Below, in pieces: positions 34,690 to 43,430 of a stretch of DNA of 64,000 nt. This DNA comes from Terriglobia bacterium (GTDB taxonomy: Bacteria > Acidobacteriota > Terriglobia > UBA7540), in NCBI GenBank assembly GCA_020072925.1, contig JAIQGA010000002.1, positions 1-64,000 on the forward strand. Reading direction: 5' to 3'. The stretch's first letter is position 1, and every line of letters starts with the position of its first letter. The notes under the pieces are model-generated. The model was not told the DNA's origin, searched no databases, and saw nothing but the letters and a program-made list of their open reading frames with translations. A program made the translations under genes and the position numbers.

Positions 34690-35679
34690 TCAGGCCTCAA
34701 TCGTGTACAGCGGGTCGAAGTCAGGCAGGCCCGCCTGCTTTCCGGCCATCCAACGCAACATCTGAACTTCTCTTGGATCAGTCAATCCGCTCGTGACCTT
34801 GTTCGGAATGACTTCCAGAAAAAAATGAGCCAACGGGTCCTTGTAGAAGTCTATATCGGGCTCGACGACCACACAGTCGACAGAACTCCCATTGGGAAGC
34901 TGGACGGATTTTTGATTGCCCTGATGGAAAGTGAGCTGCACGTTCGTGACATCGAACTGCGTCTGCTTATAACTCAGCGTTGCGCCGGGATGGAAGATTC
35001 CCGGGTCTTTTTCTTCTGCAAACCCTCCGGTGGCCGCGGCTTGGACGACGTCGTCAATCAGCGCCTTATCCGCATAACCAAAAAAGCGGTCTGGGGCCAA
35101 GGCAAAATCCTTGCTGTCCCAGATTAATTCCCAGTAGTAGTCGAGAGGTGTTTTCCCGCTGGGAAGCGTGATTTGAGACATTGCGGCGGTGATGTTCAGG
35201 AGCGCCGCAAGAGCCAAACCCTCGTTGTCCTCCATGATCTTTTCATAACGAGTCTGCGCATCATTCTTGTCTTTTGCGCCGTTGGAGAGAATCTGAAAGA
35301 GTTGGGGGCGGACGCTCTGAAGCCGGGTCCAAAACGCCGCGGCAAAGTTGCAGTGGCCGTCCTTCGGTACCAGGAAGAGATTGACAATGGCAACCCTCTT
35401 GGGTGAGATGGTCACCGGCATCCATCCGGCGTCCGCGTATCCGTTGGCGGAAACAACCACCGTGTAATTATCGAAAAGGTTATCAAAGAACGGGAGGCCT
35501 TTGACCAACTCCACGGATCCGCTGCCGCTAAAGTCATACGTCTTCCGCACGCTCGGCGTCTGGCCGTCCATGAGCTTTACCGACCATTGGACGTTGGCAG
35601 GTAACGGCTGACGCGTTCCGTCTACCAGGTTCAGCAGGACGGTTCCTGTAGCGGGACTTGCCAGAGCAGGTGTGCCCAT
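34690..35679 (-). CDS. Uncharacterised protein, N-terminal Ig-like domain
   Basis: A 329-aa protein. Residues 1-115 read as a beta-sandwich of the carboxypeptidase-regulatory type (LVDGTRQPLPANVQWSVKL to PKRVAIVNLFLVPK), with the typical F-x-N-L-x-D-x-Y-T-V segment. Residues 120-200 are helical. The C-terminal part (DVTNVQLTFHQGNQ, CVVVEPDIDFYKD) is unrecognised. AGGAG lies 9 bases before the ATG at 35679. It lies between a 753-aa orphan and a metallophosphoesterase on the same strand, and the three probably act together in an unknown process. Confidence 0.65.
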   Translation of the reverse strand: MGTPALASPATGTVLLNLVDGTRQPLPANVQWSVKLMDGQTPSVRKTYDFSGSGSVELVKGLPFFDNLFDNYTVVVSANGYADAGWMPVTISPKRVAIVNLFLVPKDGHCNFAAAFWTRLQSVRPQLFQILSNGAKDKNDAQTRYEKIMEDNEGLALAALLNITAAMSQITLPSGKTPLDYYWELIWDSKDFALAPDRFFGYADKALIDDVVQAAATGGFAEEKDPGIFHPGATLSYKQTQFDVTNVQLTFHQGNQKSVQLPNGSSVDCVVVEPDIDFYKDPLAHFFLEVIPNKVTSGLTDPREVQMLRWMAGKQAGLPDFDPLYTIEA

Positions 35680-35722
35680 TTTCGTCTCCTGTGCTCGAGT
35701 TTGAGGCCTTGAGTCTTCCCGT

Positions 35723-37984
35723 TTATCCCGACTCGAAGTCGGTCCCCTTCCCGGCATCGATGATCATAGGTTGCAGCTCAGGCCGTCCCGCTCGCACTCC
35801 CGTGGACCCGGCAGCCGGAGGTCTTTCCAGCCGTAGTGTCAGGCGGGGCGATGTAATCTGGGCGCTGGCGACTGCCTGCTGACCCGAGGCAAGGTCCATC
35901 GCAATCAGTCCCCAGGGTTCAGCGAAACGGTCATGGGTCTTGCTCGCAACGTCCTGCATGCGATGCCACAAATCGGCCTGAACCTTTGCCCGCTCGGGGC
36001 TATCGAGCGCCGGCGGAGGGTCCTGAGAAAAGAAGTTCTTCGCCGCCGCAAGGGAGACGGCCATGCTCGCCATCGTAGTCGCCCACCATTCAATGAGCAC
36101 GTAGTCGCCGGCGATGATGGGAATCTGAGAATCCCGGCTCAAATCAGGAAACACCAGTGCGAGATTACCCAGCGTACCACCTGTATCCTTTACCTGACCC
36201 CAAATTGCGTCGTCTTCGAGAGGGCGCAATCGGAAGTCATCTTCATCCCCCGGATGGATGAGGGCACAAAGCGCCGTGCGCCCGATTTTTTCATACTCCT
36301 CGATTTGGCGCGGCTGCCCATCCGAGCGGAGGAATAGACTCTGTGTAAGCGCGTCATCGTAGTCAGTGTTCACGTAGAACGTGGAGCGCCCGAAATCCTC
36401 GAAACCGCTTAGGCTTTCTCGTTGCTGAGCTGCAGAGAGCAGGCCCAGGGCTTCGAGAACTTCAAGGTTGGATGCCATCGTCTTTCGGTTGGTCTTGGCC
36501 ACAGCAGCAAAATGCCAATAGGAAGCTTTTAAGTCCGGCGCTTGATTTATCAGCTTGCTGCAACGGTAAGCGGCGGTGATGAGGAAAGTCTGCGCCAGGA
36601 GTTTTCTGAGCTTATCGGTGTCCGCCAAGTAGTTTATACCTGCGCTGAGGCGCGTCGCGTTGACCGTATCGGTCACTACGATTTCCCCGCTTGCAGGATC
36701 CGTCAACACTGTTCCCTTGAGAGCCAGATCGTTGACAGAAGCGTAGTTGTAAACACCCAGGAGGTTAAGCTTGAGTGAGTACACCTTTTCGCGCGCAGTC
36801 GTAAGAAGACTGTGAATCTCGCGGACCCCACGCGGCAACGACCCATCAGGTTGCACCAGGCCGGAAAGATTCAGCTTCAGGGCATCCTGAACCGCCAACT
36901 TGCCCTCTGGTTCCAAAGAGTCCAGTTCGATTTCGTAAAGGAAGGCAGTCTCATGAGAGGAGAGGGCCTGGAGTTCTCCTTCTACAGCAATTTCCAATCG
37001 TCTTTGAACGGCAGCCTTGAGGGCGGAAGCAATCGCGTCGGATTTTTCCTCTGTCAGCCCTGCAGATTCGAAATCTGCCGCAGAAGGAAATGGTTGCGGG
37101 CTGAGGGCGTTAAACAGCGCCGAGATGAAATCCCGACCACCAAGTCCCGCGGAGATGCCGGCAGAGGGATCGACCTGCACCTTGAAATCAACGCCGCGTT
37201 TTCTGTAGATGCCCATCCGGACCGTGCCCGCGTCAAGTTTCTGGATCCGAATTTGGAATTCGCCATCGATTGCGACAGAAGCCCCCACGTCAATCGCTGC
37301 ACCTGCCTTAACTTGAATCATATCGGACACAACACTGGAGGAGAGACTCGCCAACGGGTTGACGGACGTTAATAGACTGATCTTCCCTGAGAATTGGAGC
37401 GTGCCCGTGCACTCGAGGGTAGCAATGTCACCGACAGCTAAAGAAGCGAGGTCATCGAATTCGGCAGGAATAGTGTAATTGCTCAGGGATGCCGCGAGGG
37501 CCGTCCGCAGAGTGGGGGTACTGGCGGCAATTTCGAAGCACTTGTAATGGAACAGGGATAAGGTACTCCCTGCCTCGAAACCCAGGTCGAGCTTTCCCAG
37601 GCTCGAATCCACCCCTGCAGAGACATTGGCATTCACACCGAGCGCCACATAGGCATGGCGCTCAGGTACCGCCACCGGGTCCCCATAGGGATCGGGGTCA
37701 AAAAGGTTCCCGTCCGTGTATACACAGAGGGATCCAGAGACCCCCGCAGCAACCGTCAACTGAAGGCCCGCCGCCCCGAGATCTGTGGGTCGATCCAGTG
37801 ACACTCCGATCACCGAAGACTTCAGAGGAAAGCCTGCCAAGGGAACGTCCTGGATCGAAGCAAGGTCCCGCTGCAGAACGGCGAGGCTGGGAAGTTGTCG
37901 GAAGTATTTGACAAATGCCGACACAGGGTCCGGAGTCGCTTGAACGTTAAGCCCAAAGCCATCGATGAGTTGGATGGTTGGCAT
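35723..37984 (-). CDS. Uncharacterised 753-aa protein
   Basis: No signal peptide, membrane helix or familiar catalytic motif is apparent. The N-terminal half is beta-rich with repeated A/G-V-x-A/G patterns (VNANVSAGVDSSLGKLDLGF, GAAIDVGASVAIDGEFQI), suggesting a sandwich or barrel domain. The middle (about 330-480) and C-terminal part are more helical (SYWHFAAVAKTNRKTMASNL). GGGAG seven bases before the ATG supports the start. The following 329-aa orphan gene begins 43 bases later. The length and lack of recognisable homology make it one of the larger unknowns here. Confidence 0.65.
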   Translation of the reverse strand: MPTIQLIDGFGLNVQATPDPVSAFVKYFRQLPSLAVLQRDLASIQDVPLAGFPLKSSVIGVSLDRPTDLGAAGLQLTVAAGVSGSLCVYTDGNLFDPDPYGDPVAVPERHAYVALGVNANVSAGVDSSLGKLDLGFEAGSTLSLFHYKCFEIAASTPTLRTALAASLSNYTIPAEFDDLASLAVGDIATLECTGTLQFSGKISLLTSVNPLASLSSSVVSDMIQVKAGAAIDVGASVAIDGEFQIRIQKLDAGTVRMGIYRKRGVDFKVQVDPSAGISAGLGGRDFISALFNALSPQPFPSAADFESAGLTEEKSDAIASALKAAVQRRLEIAVEGELQALSSHETAFLYEIELDSLEPEGKLAVQDALKLNLSGLVQPDGSLPRGVREIHSLLTTAREKVYSLKLNLLGVYNYASVNDLALKGTVLTDPASGEIVVTDTVNATRLSAGINYLADTDKLRKLLAQTFLITAAYRCSKLINQAPDLKASYWHFAAVAKTNRKTMASNLEVLEALGLLSAAQQRESLSGFEDFGRSTFYVNTDYDDALTQSLFLRSDGQPRQIEEYEKIGRTALCALIHPGDEDDFRLRPLEDDAIWGQVKDTGGTLGNLALVFPDLSRDSQIPIIAGDYVLIEWWATTMASMAVSLAAAKNFFSQDPPPALDSPERAKVQADLWHRMQDVASKTHDRFAEPWGLIAMDLASGQQAVASAQITSPRLTLRLERPPAAGSTGVRAGRPELQPMIIDAGKGTDFESG

Positions 37985-38625
37985 CCATACTCTCCCGCGC
38001 GCCAGGTTTTGAATCGGCTTGGAAGGAAGCCCTCGGGTTGTTTTTTACCTTCTTTGCAGGAAGGTGTCAATAACCATTTGGGGTCCAAGCGAAAATTCTC
38101 GAACCGACCTCCAGGCGGGGGATGAGTCAACTGATGCAGTCATATTGATCGGGAGTAATCTGCTGGCGCTCGCACTGAGCATGAGAAGCACCGTGTCCAC
38201 AACCGGGTCTTGTCCATAATACTTTGAAAAATAACCAGTTGCTTCGATACACAGAGAATCACAGCTCTTGTCTTGACATCGCCCGAGGTCAATTGTCGAT
38301 GGCGAGCCGACATTTTGCTTGACTTTGTTATCGGCGGGGTGTAACTAAGCGGTGGTTATCTTTAGAGAAGACCCAGGGCGAAACTAAATTCAATCGATTT
38401 CGGACGCTGGCTTCCGGCGCAACTTTCGGGAGCGCGACGCCGAGCCGTAGTTGACCGTTGGTGTCGAGGATCGACGCTGCTCTCCTGACTCCCACGGGCT
38501 TGTCTGTAAGGCAGTGGAGTGTTTGCGAGGATTACCCGGGGCTTCCCTATTCGCGGATGAACTTGGCATGTCCGTTTGCCTGCCGATGAATCCCGCGACC
38601 GAACTCATGCGCTGTGAGGTAAAAC
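37985..38625. other. Divergent non-coding region
   Basis: These 641 bases separate the orphan operon on the minus strand from the GMC oxidoreductase operon on the plus strand. No coding or RNA gene is supportable. Two good -35-like hexamers face the GMC gene (TTGACA at 38273-38278 and TTGACT at 38319-38324), but neither has a convincing -10 box at 16-18 bases. Confidence 0.4.
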
Positions 38626-40377
38626 ATGTTAGGACTGGATTGGGGAAATAGGAAAAAGACCTATGACTACATCATTATAGGATCCGGCTACGGGGGCGCC
38701 ATCTTCGCTGCCCGATTGGCATCCGCGAACCTTTCTCCCAAGCCCGCGATTTGCCTGTTGGAGCGAGGCCGCGAATGGCCTGTGGGTACCTTTCCAGATC
38801 AAGTCAATTCGGTGCTCGCCGCCCGGCGGATTGACACCAACCCCCTGGGCCTGTACGAATTCTTGGATTATCAAGACATTTCGGTCATCAAGGGGTCCGG
38901 GTTAGGCGGCACGTCGCTGGTTAATGCGAACGTGGCGATCATCCCTGACGCAGAAGTCTTCCAACTGGCAAACTGGCCTCGAACCATTACGCGGGACATT
39001 CTCATGCCCTACTACGACAGGGCACGCCAGGCTCTTGGCGCGAATCCCCATCCGCGTGCGATGCAACTGGCGAAAGTTCAGGCGATGGACCGCCGGGCTC
39101 AGGAAATCGACCGGCATGCTTATCCGCTGAACATCGTCGTGAATTTCAGCGTGAACGGTAAGAATGCGTATGGCGTCGAACAGAAGCCTTGCACCGACTG
39201 TGGCGATTGCATCACCGGCTGCAACGTAGGCGCGAAGAACACACTCTATATGAACTACCTACCGATGGCCAGGAACGCGGGCACGGAAATCTACACGCAA
39301 ACCAAGGTCGAGTGGATCGAGAAACTTGCCGGAGGAGGATGGCGAGTCCATGGGGTTCATGTGGCGGATACCTTCGATGAGGAAGAATTCACCATCGACA
39401 CCCGGAACGTGGTGCTCTCTGCAGGCGCCATCAATTCCCCGGAAATCTTGCTGCGATCGGAAATGCATAGGCTTTCCGTCTCGCCCGCGCTGGGAACGGG
39501 ATTCAGCGGTAATGGAGACTTCTTTGGCCTGGCCTATAACGGCGCGTTTATCACCAACGTGCTGGGGTACGGATTAAAATCTCCCCAAGCGGGAGATGCA
39601 CTGCCACCCGGTCCAACCATCGTCAGCGCGATCTCCTATAACGGGAATGTGCCTGTCGAAGATCGCTTCACCGTGGAGGACCTTTCTTTCCCGAGCGCTT
39701 ACATCTTGGGGGCCAAAGCCGCCTTTGCGCTACTCCGCGGCGAAGACACGGTCACAGGAAATGAGGCTGCCCAACAACAGCGCGCCCTGAATGATGCCGA
39801 CCTGCTGCACCCCTACCGTCCGGATGGCGCCTTGAATCACACCATGCTTTATCTGGTAATGGGCCACGATGACGCCCGCGGAACCATGGTCTTTGACGCG
39901 CCGTGGTATGAACCCGACGGGCGCATGAAAATCCAGTGGGACGGCGTGGGGAGCCAGATCATCTTCACGCGGATTAATGAGGAATTGCGCCGTCACGCGC
40001 GAGCCCTTCAGTCAAGTTTCATTGCCAATCCGCTCTGGGACATTTTCAAGGCACGCCATTTGGTTACCGCCCACCCCCTCGGCGGCTGCCCGCTTGGCGA
40101 AGATTACCTGCACGGGGCGGTCGACGAGTTTGGGCGAGTTTTCGCGGGAGACGGCAGCGTCCACGACGGGCTCTTCGTTTGCGATGGTTCGCTGATACCT
40201 TCCGCGTTAAATGTAAATCCATTTCTCACCATTTCGGCCCTTTCCGAACGAATTGTGGAAAAGAACATCCAGGCACAGCAGGGAGTTGCCTACCCTCAGC
40301 CCAACAAGTCCGTCAGCCTTTCCACCATCAACCCGATTGACGCCTCCGAGTACAGTGTGGAAGGGCTTTTTCCCTGA
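38626..40377 (+). CDS. GMC-family (cholesterol oxidase-like) oxidoreductase with Cys cluster
   Basis: A 583-aa protein. The FAD fold is YIIIGSGYGGAIFAARLA, then VIKGSGLGGTSLVNANV. A four-Cys motif CTDCGDCITGCNVGAKNT follows near residue 190, which looks ferredoxin-like or structural. The C-terminal GMC region has LVTAHPLGGC with the active-site His and VNPFLTISALSERI. It resembles bacterial cholesterol oxidase-type enzymes acting on alcohols or sterols. There is no signal peptide. GAGGT precedes the ATG. The next two genes follow at 19 and 12 bases, so an operon is likely. Confidence 0.88.
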   Translation: MLGLDWGNRKKTYDYIIIGSGYGGAIFAARLASANLSPKPAICLLERGREWPVGTFPDQVNSVLAARRIDTNPLGLYEFLDYQDISVIKGSGLGGTSLVNANVAIIPDAEVFQLANWPRTITRDILMPYYDRARQALGANPHPRAMQLAKVQAMDRRAQEIDRHAYPLNIVVNFSVNGKNAYGVEQKPCTDCGDCITGCNVGAKNTLYMNYLPMARNAGTEIYTQTKVEWIEKLAGGGWRVHGVHVADTFDEEEFTIDTRNVVLSAGAINSPEILLRSEMHRLSVSPALGTGFSGNGDFFGLAYNGAFITNVLGYGLKSPQAGDALPPGPTIVSAISYNGNVPVEDRFTVEDLSFPSAYILGAKAAFALLRGEDTVTGNEAAQQQRALNDADLLHPYRPDGALNHTMLYLVMGHDDARGTMVFDAPWYEPDGRMKIQWDGVGSQIIFTRINEELRRHARALQSSFIANPLWDIFKARHLVTAHPLGGCPLGEDYLHGAVDEFGRVFAGDGSVHDGLFVCDGSLIPSALNVNPFLTISALSERIVEKNIQAQQGVAYPQPNKSVSLSTINPIDASEYSVEGLFP

Positions 40378-40396
40378 GGGGCACATCCTGAATCAA

Positions 40397-41890
40397 ATGT
40401 CTTCAGCCCTGTTCACGGGATTCAAAAAGGAATTTCACAAGGACGGGAATCACTATACCGGAATCACCAGCGACACCGATGACCGCATCCATGCACGAAA
40501 CAGCCTTGAGGAAATCAACCTTGATAAGCCCGCGGGCACACTCGAGGAGGGGAAATACGTTTTGCTCCGGTACCTAGACTTTCCCTGGACAGGTTATTAC
40601 GACATCTTCAAGGTCATCAATGAGGACCTCCTGATCGGGCGGGTCTACCTGGGGGAATATCCGCATGGGACGCGGGTGTTCACATTCCCCATGACGCGGA
40701 AGTACAGCTTCGAGCAGATGACCGTGAACGATCATCAAGCCCTTTATGCCACGGGGACTGTGCCCAGCGCCCAGGACCTGCAAGGCGTATGGAGAATGGA
40801 TGTCATATCCAACGCGAACCATGCCGGCGGTACGGCCTACTTGTGGTTTGATGTCAAACCTGACGGCCGCATCGAAAGCCGCTATCTGCTCATGGGATTG
40901 ATGGAGGGGCTTGTCACGCCCAGCTTCGTAAAGGACCATTTCCAATTGAACGACTTCACTCCATTTCATGATGAGATTCGCAAGATCGCCGACAACTTCC
41001 TGGTCGGAAAATACGTCACGAGCCTCCCGCCCGCAGTATCTTCCCTCATGCAAAACTCGTCCCTTGGCATCTTTCACGCGGAGGCAAATGGTGAGTTCGG
41101 CTTCTACTACCTGCTGACTCGGACCGACCTGAAACAACTGCCCACCTTGACTCTTCTCAGCCCGTTCCTCGATGTTTATCTCCCGGACGGGTTGGGCCTG
41201 ACCTTCAACGAAGAAATGGTGGGTTGGTATTTTGAGGGCGCAACAACTCCCGCGCCTGGGCGCGCGGGGGACCTCACGATCGCTAGCCGCATACCCTCTT
41301 CCGGAGCGCCCGCGGGCGGAGTTGACTGCAAGTTTGATGTTCACATGACGGCGAGTGATGTCAACGAGTTTATCGACGGGCCGGAACACGAAGCCCAAAT
41401 GGAGGGAACGATTTCCTTCGCGAGCTTCCAGGGAGCGAACCAGGTTACCTACGTCGTCGATGCATCAAACAGCCGCTTCAATTACCTGGAAGTGAACGAA
41501 GCTACGGGCGAAGCGGAAATGCGTTACCACATTGAGTTTGCTACGCCCCAGGGACGCCGATTCTATTTGGAAGGAAGAAAGTACATGCAAAAGGATGAGG
41601 CTGGCGGGCTGCGCGGCACCCGGGAGGTGCTCGACGACTACACCACTCTCTACGCGCATATCTATGAACGAAAAGATGGTCAGCCCGACGCGCACCTTGG
41701 GACCGCGTACATGAAGTTCCGAACCTTCGAGGATCTTGCGGCGATCGGAAACCTGGTGGGATTCCTCGGCTCGTTCCAGGTAACGGGGACGGACGATCCC
41801 ATTCTCCAGATGCAGGCCAGGATGCGGTTCCTGGCCTTCACAGCGCAGTTTGTGCAGATCGAGTATGACCCTCTGGCGCCGGGCCAATAA
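40397..41890 (+). CDS. Uncharacterised protein sharing a domain with the GMC-hydrolase fusion
   Basis: A 497-aa protein with no signal peptide or catalytic motif I know. Its C-terminal 190 residues (from FDVHMTASDVNEFIDGPEH, through YHIEFATPQGRRFYLEGRK, to LYAHIYERKDGQP) match in order and spacing a middle segment of the 1135-aa fusion protein at 48714-52121 (FTLTIGSEDLADMIDNPAH, then MQLTSEEGRVWYFEGFK, then LYITLYDGSDAQ). The domain thus travels with GMC oxidoreductases, here as a separate gene. The start is uncertain: the ATG at 40397 lacks a good ribosome binding site, and a GTG near 40357 overlapping the upstream gene is possible. Confidence 0.7.
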   Translation: MSSALFTGFKKEFHKDGNHYTGITSDTDDRIHARNSLEEINLDKPAGTLEEGKYVLLRYLDFPWTGYYDIFKVINEDLLIGRVYLGEYPHGTRVFTFPMTRKYSFEQMTVNDHQALYATGTVPSAQDLQGVWRMDVISNANHAGGTAYLWFDVKPDGRIESRYLLMGLMEGLVTPSFVKDHFQLNDFTPFHDEIRKIADNFLVGKYVTSLPPAVSSLMQNSSLGIFHAEANGEFGFYYLLTRTDLKQLPTLTLLSPFLDVYLPDGLGLTFNEEMVGWYFEGATTPAPGRAGDLTIASRIPSSGAPAGGVDCKFDVHMTASDVNEFIDGPEHEAQMEGTISFASFQGANQVTYVVDASNSRFNYLEVNEATGEAEMRYHIEFATPQGRRFYLEGRKYMQKDEAGGLRGTREVLDDYTTLYAHIYERKDGQPDAHLGTAYMKFRTFEDLAAIGNLVGFLGSFQVTGTDDPILQMQARMRFLAFTAQFVQIEYDPLAPGQ

Positions 41891-41902
41891 AGGAGGACTT
41901 GC

Positions 41903-43258
41903 GTGGCAACACCTGCTATTACCAACTGGTTCGGAGACCTGGTCTCGCATCCCCAGGTGGTCGTGGAAGCCAACTCGACCGATGACATCATCGCCATTCT
42001 CAAGGACCCGCAAAAATACCCCGCGCCGGTGCGAGCTGTCGGCTCGAACCATTCCACGGCGCCTTGCGGCGTGGTCGAGGGCGGAACCCTCATCAAGATG
42101 TCGAAGATGAATCAGATTTTGAGTATCACTTCCGACACAGTCACAGCCCAGGCTGGCGCTCTTTACATTGATGTCGCAAAGGAACTGGAAAAACGCCAAT
42201 TGCAGTTTTATGTGAATACCGAGATCGGCAGCCTCTCCGTGGGGAGCGCCGCCTGCGCCGGCACCAAGGATGGTTCCATGCCGGGCGAATTTGGCCAGGT
42301 GGGTTCCTATGTTACCGACATCAAGATGGTCCTCCCCTCGGGTGATCTTCTACACGTCGATGAGAGCCAGCCGGAGTTGCTGCAACAGGTCCACTCGAGT
42401 TATGGCTTGTTCGGGATCGTCGTCGAGGCCACTCTCCGCATACGCCCCATCCTCCCCATGGCGGTCTACCACGAAACCTATTCCCTGGAAGATTTCATTA
42501 AGAAGCTTCCGGAGCTTAAAGCGCGGAACGAGTCGATGATGTATTACATCTTCCCGTTCGACAATCTCATCACCGTGGAGTTCCGAAGATACAATCCCGG
42601 CGCGACGGGGAGCCCGAATCGCACGATCTGGCCACTGCGTAACTACCTGTGGGGTACGACGGGGCCCGCCTTCTGCCGCCAGGTTGAAAACGATATCTCC
42701 GACCCAACCATTCGCTACGGAGTGATCGACGGCTTCTGCGCCATGTGGCGGTTCAAACTCACAAACCTTATTCGTAGCGATAACAGTGTCGCTACCGATC
42801 AGATTATTCGCTATCCCTTGGTGGCGAATGACAGCCGGTATACCTTCAGTTTTTGGGCGCATCGGGAAGAAAACTTCCCCAATGTCCTCGCCGCATATTT
42901 TCAATTTTCCAAGGACTACTACAAGCAGAAGGGGTATCGGACCAATATGCTGAGCGTTGGTTATCGCGTTGCTCAGGACCAGGGAGCCTTGCTGTCTTAT
43001 TCCTACGACGGCAACGTGATGACGGTGGACCCGGTTTCCACGGCCAATCCTGGCTGGGAAGCTTTCCTGGATGCTTACAATGAATTGAGTAGCAGCCAGG
43101 GCGGCGCTCCGCTGCTGAATCAGACTGCCAGGGTCACCGCCACCCAGGCGCAGAAAGGGCTTGGTGACCGGCTGAAGTTGTTCGCCAAGACTAGGAAGAC
43201 TTACGACCCCGGCAATCGGCTACTGAACGATTTCTTTCACGATTTACTCGCGGAGTGA
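41903..43258 (+). CDS. FAD-linked oxidase (PCMH-type, aldonolactone oxidase-like)
   Basis: A 451-aa protein. The FAD-binding PCMH domain is at about 15-190: VRAVGSNHSTAPCGVV, MSKMNQILSI, SLSVGSAACAGTKDG, FGQVGSYVTDIKMVLPSG. A C-terminal domain ends RLKLFAKTRKTYDPGNRLLN, typical of D-arabinono- or L-gulonolactone oxidases and other alcohol oxidases. AAAGGAGG eight bases before the GTG is a strong start signal. It is the third gene of the GMC operon and has no signal peptide. Confidence 0.87.
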   Translation: MATPAITNWFGDLVSHPQVVVEANSTDDIIAILKDPQKYPAPVRAVGSNHSTAPCGVVEGGTLIKMSKMNQILSITSDTVTAQAGALYIDVAKELEKRQLQFYVNTEIGSLSVGSAACAGTKDGSMPGEFGQVGSYVTDIKMVLPSGDLLHVDESQPELLQQVHSSYGLFGIVVEATLRIRPILPMAVYHETYSLEDFIKKLPELKARNESMMYYIFPFDNLITVEFRRYNPGATGSPNRTIWPLRNYLWGTTGPAFCRQVENDISDPTIRYGVIDGFCAMWRFKLTNLIRSDNSVATDQIIRYPLVANDSRYTFSFWAHREENFPNVLAAYFQFSKDYYKQKGYRTNMLSVGYRVAQDQGALLSYSYDGNVMTVDPVSTANPGWEAFLDAYNELSSSQGGAPLLNQTARVTATQAQKGLGDRLKLFAKTRKTYDPGNRLLNDFFHDLLAE

Positions 43259-43430
43259 GTGGCCCAGCGGACCCGCAACGCTGTTCTGCCGCGGTGCGCA
43301 ACTCCCAGAGGGGTGTTAAGGAAAGGTCACGCAGTTTTCGTCCCCAACGGGGCGACCGCGATGCACCGCATTGGAAAAAGGATAGCGTTCTTCGATCCTC
43401 CCGGAAAGCAAAAAGATCTAAGCGTGAGCC

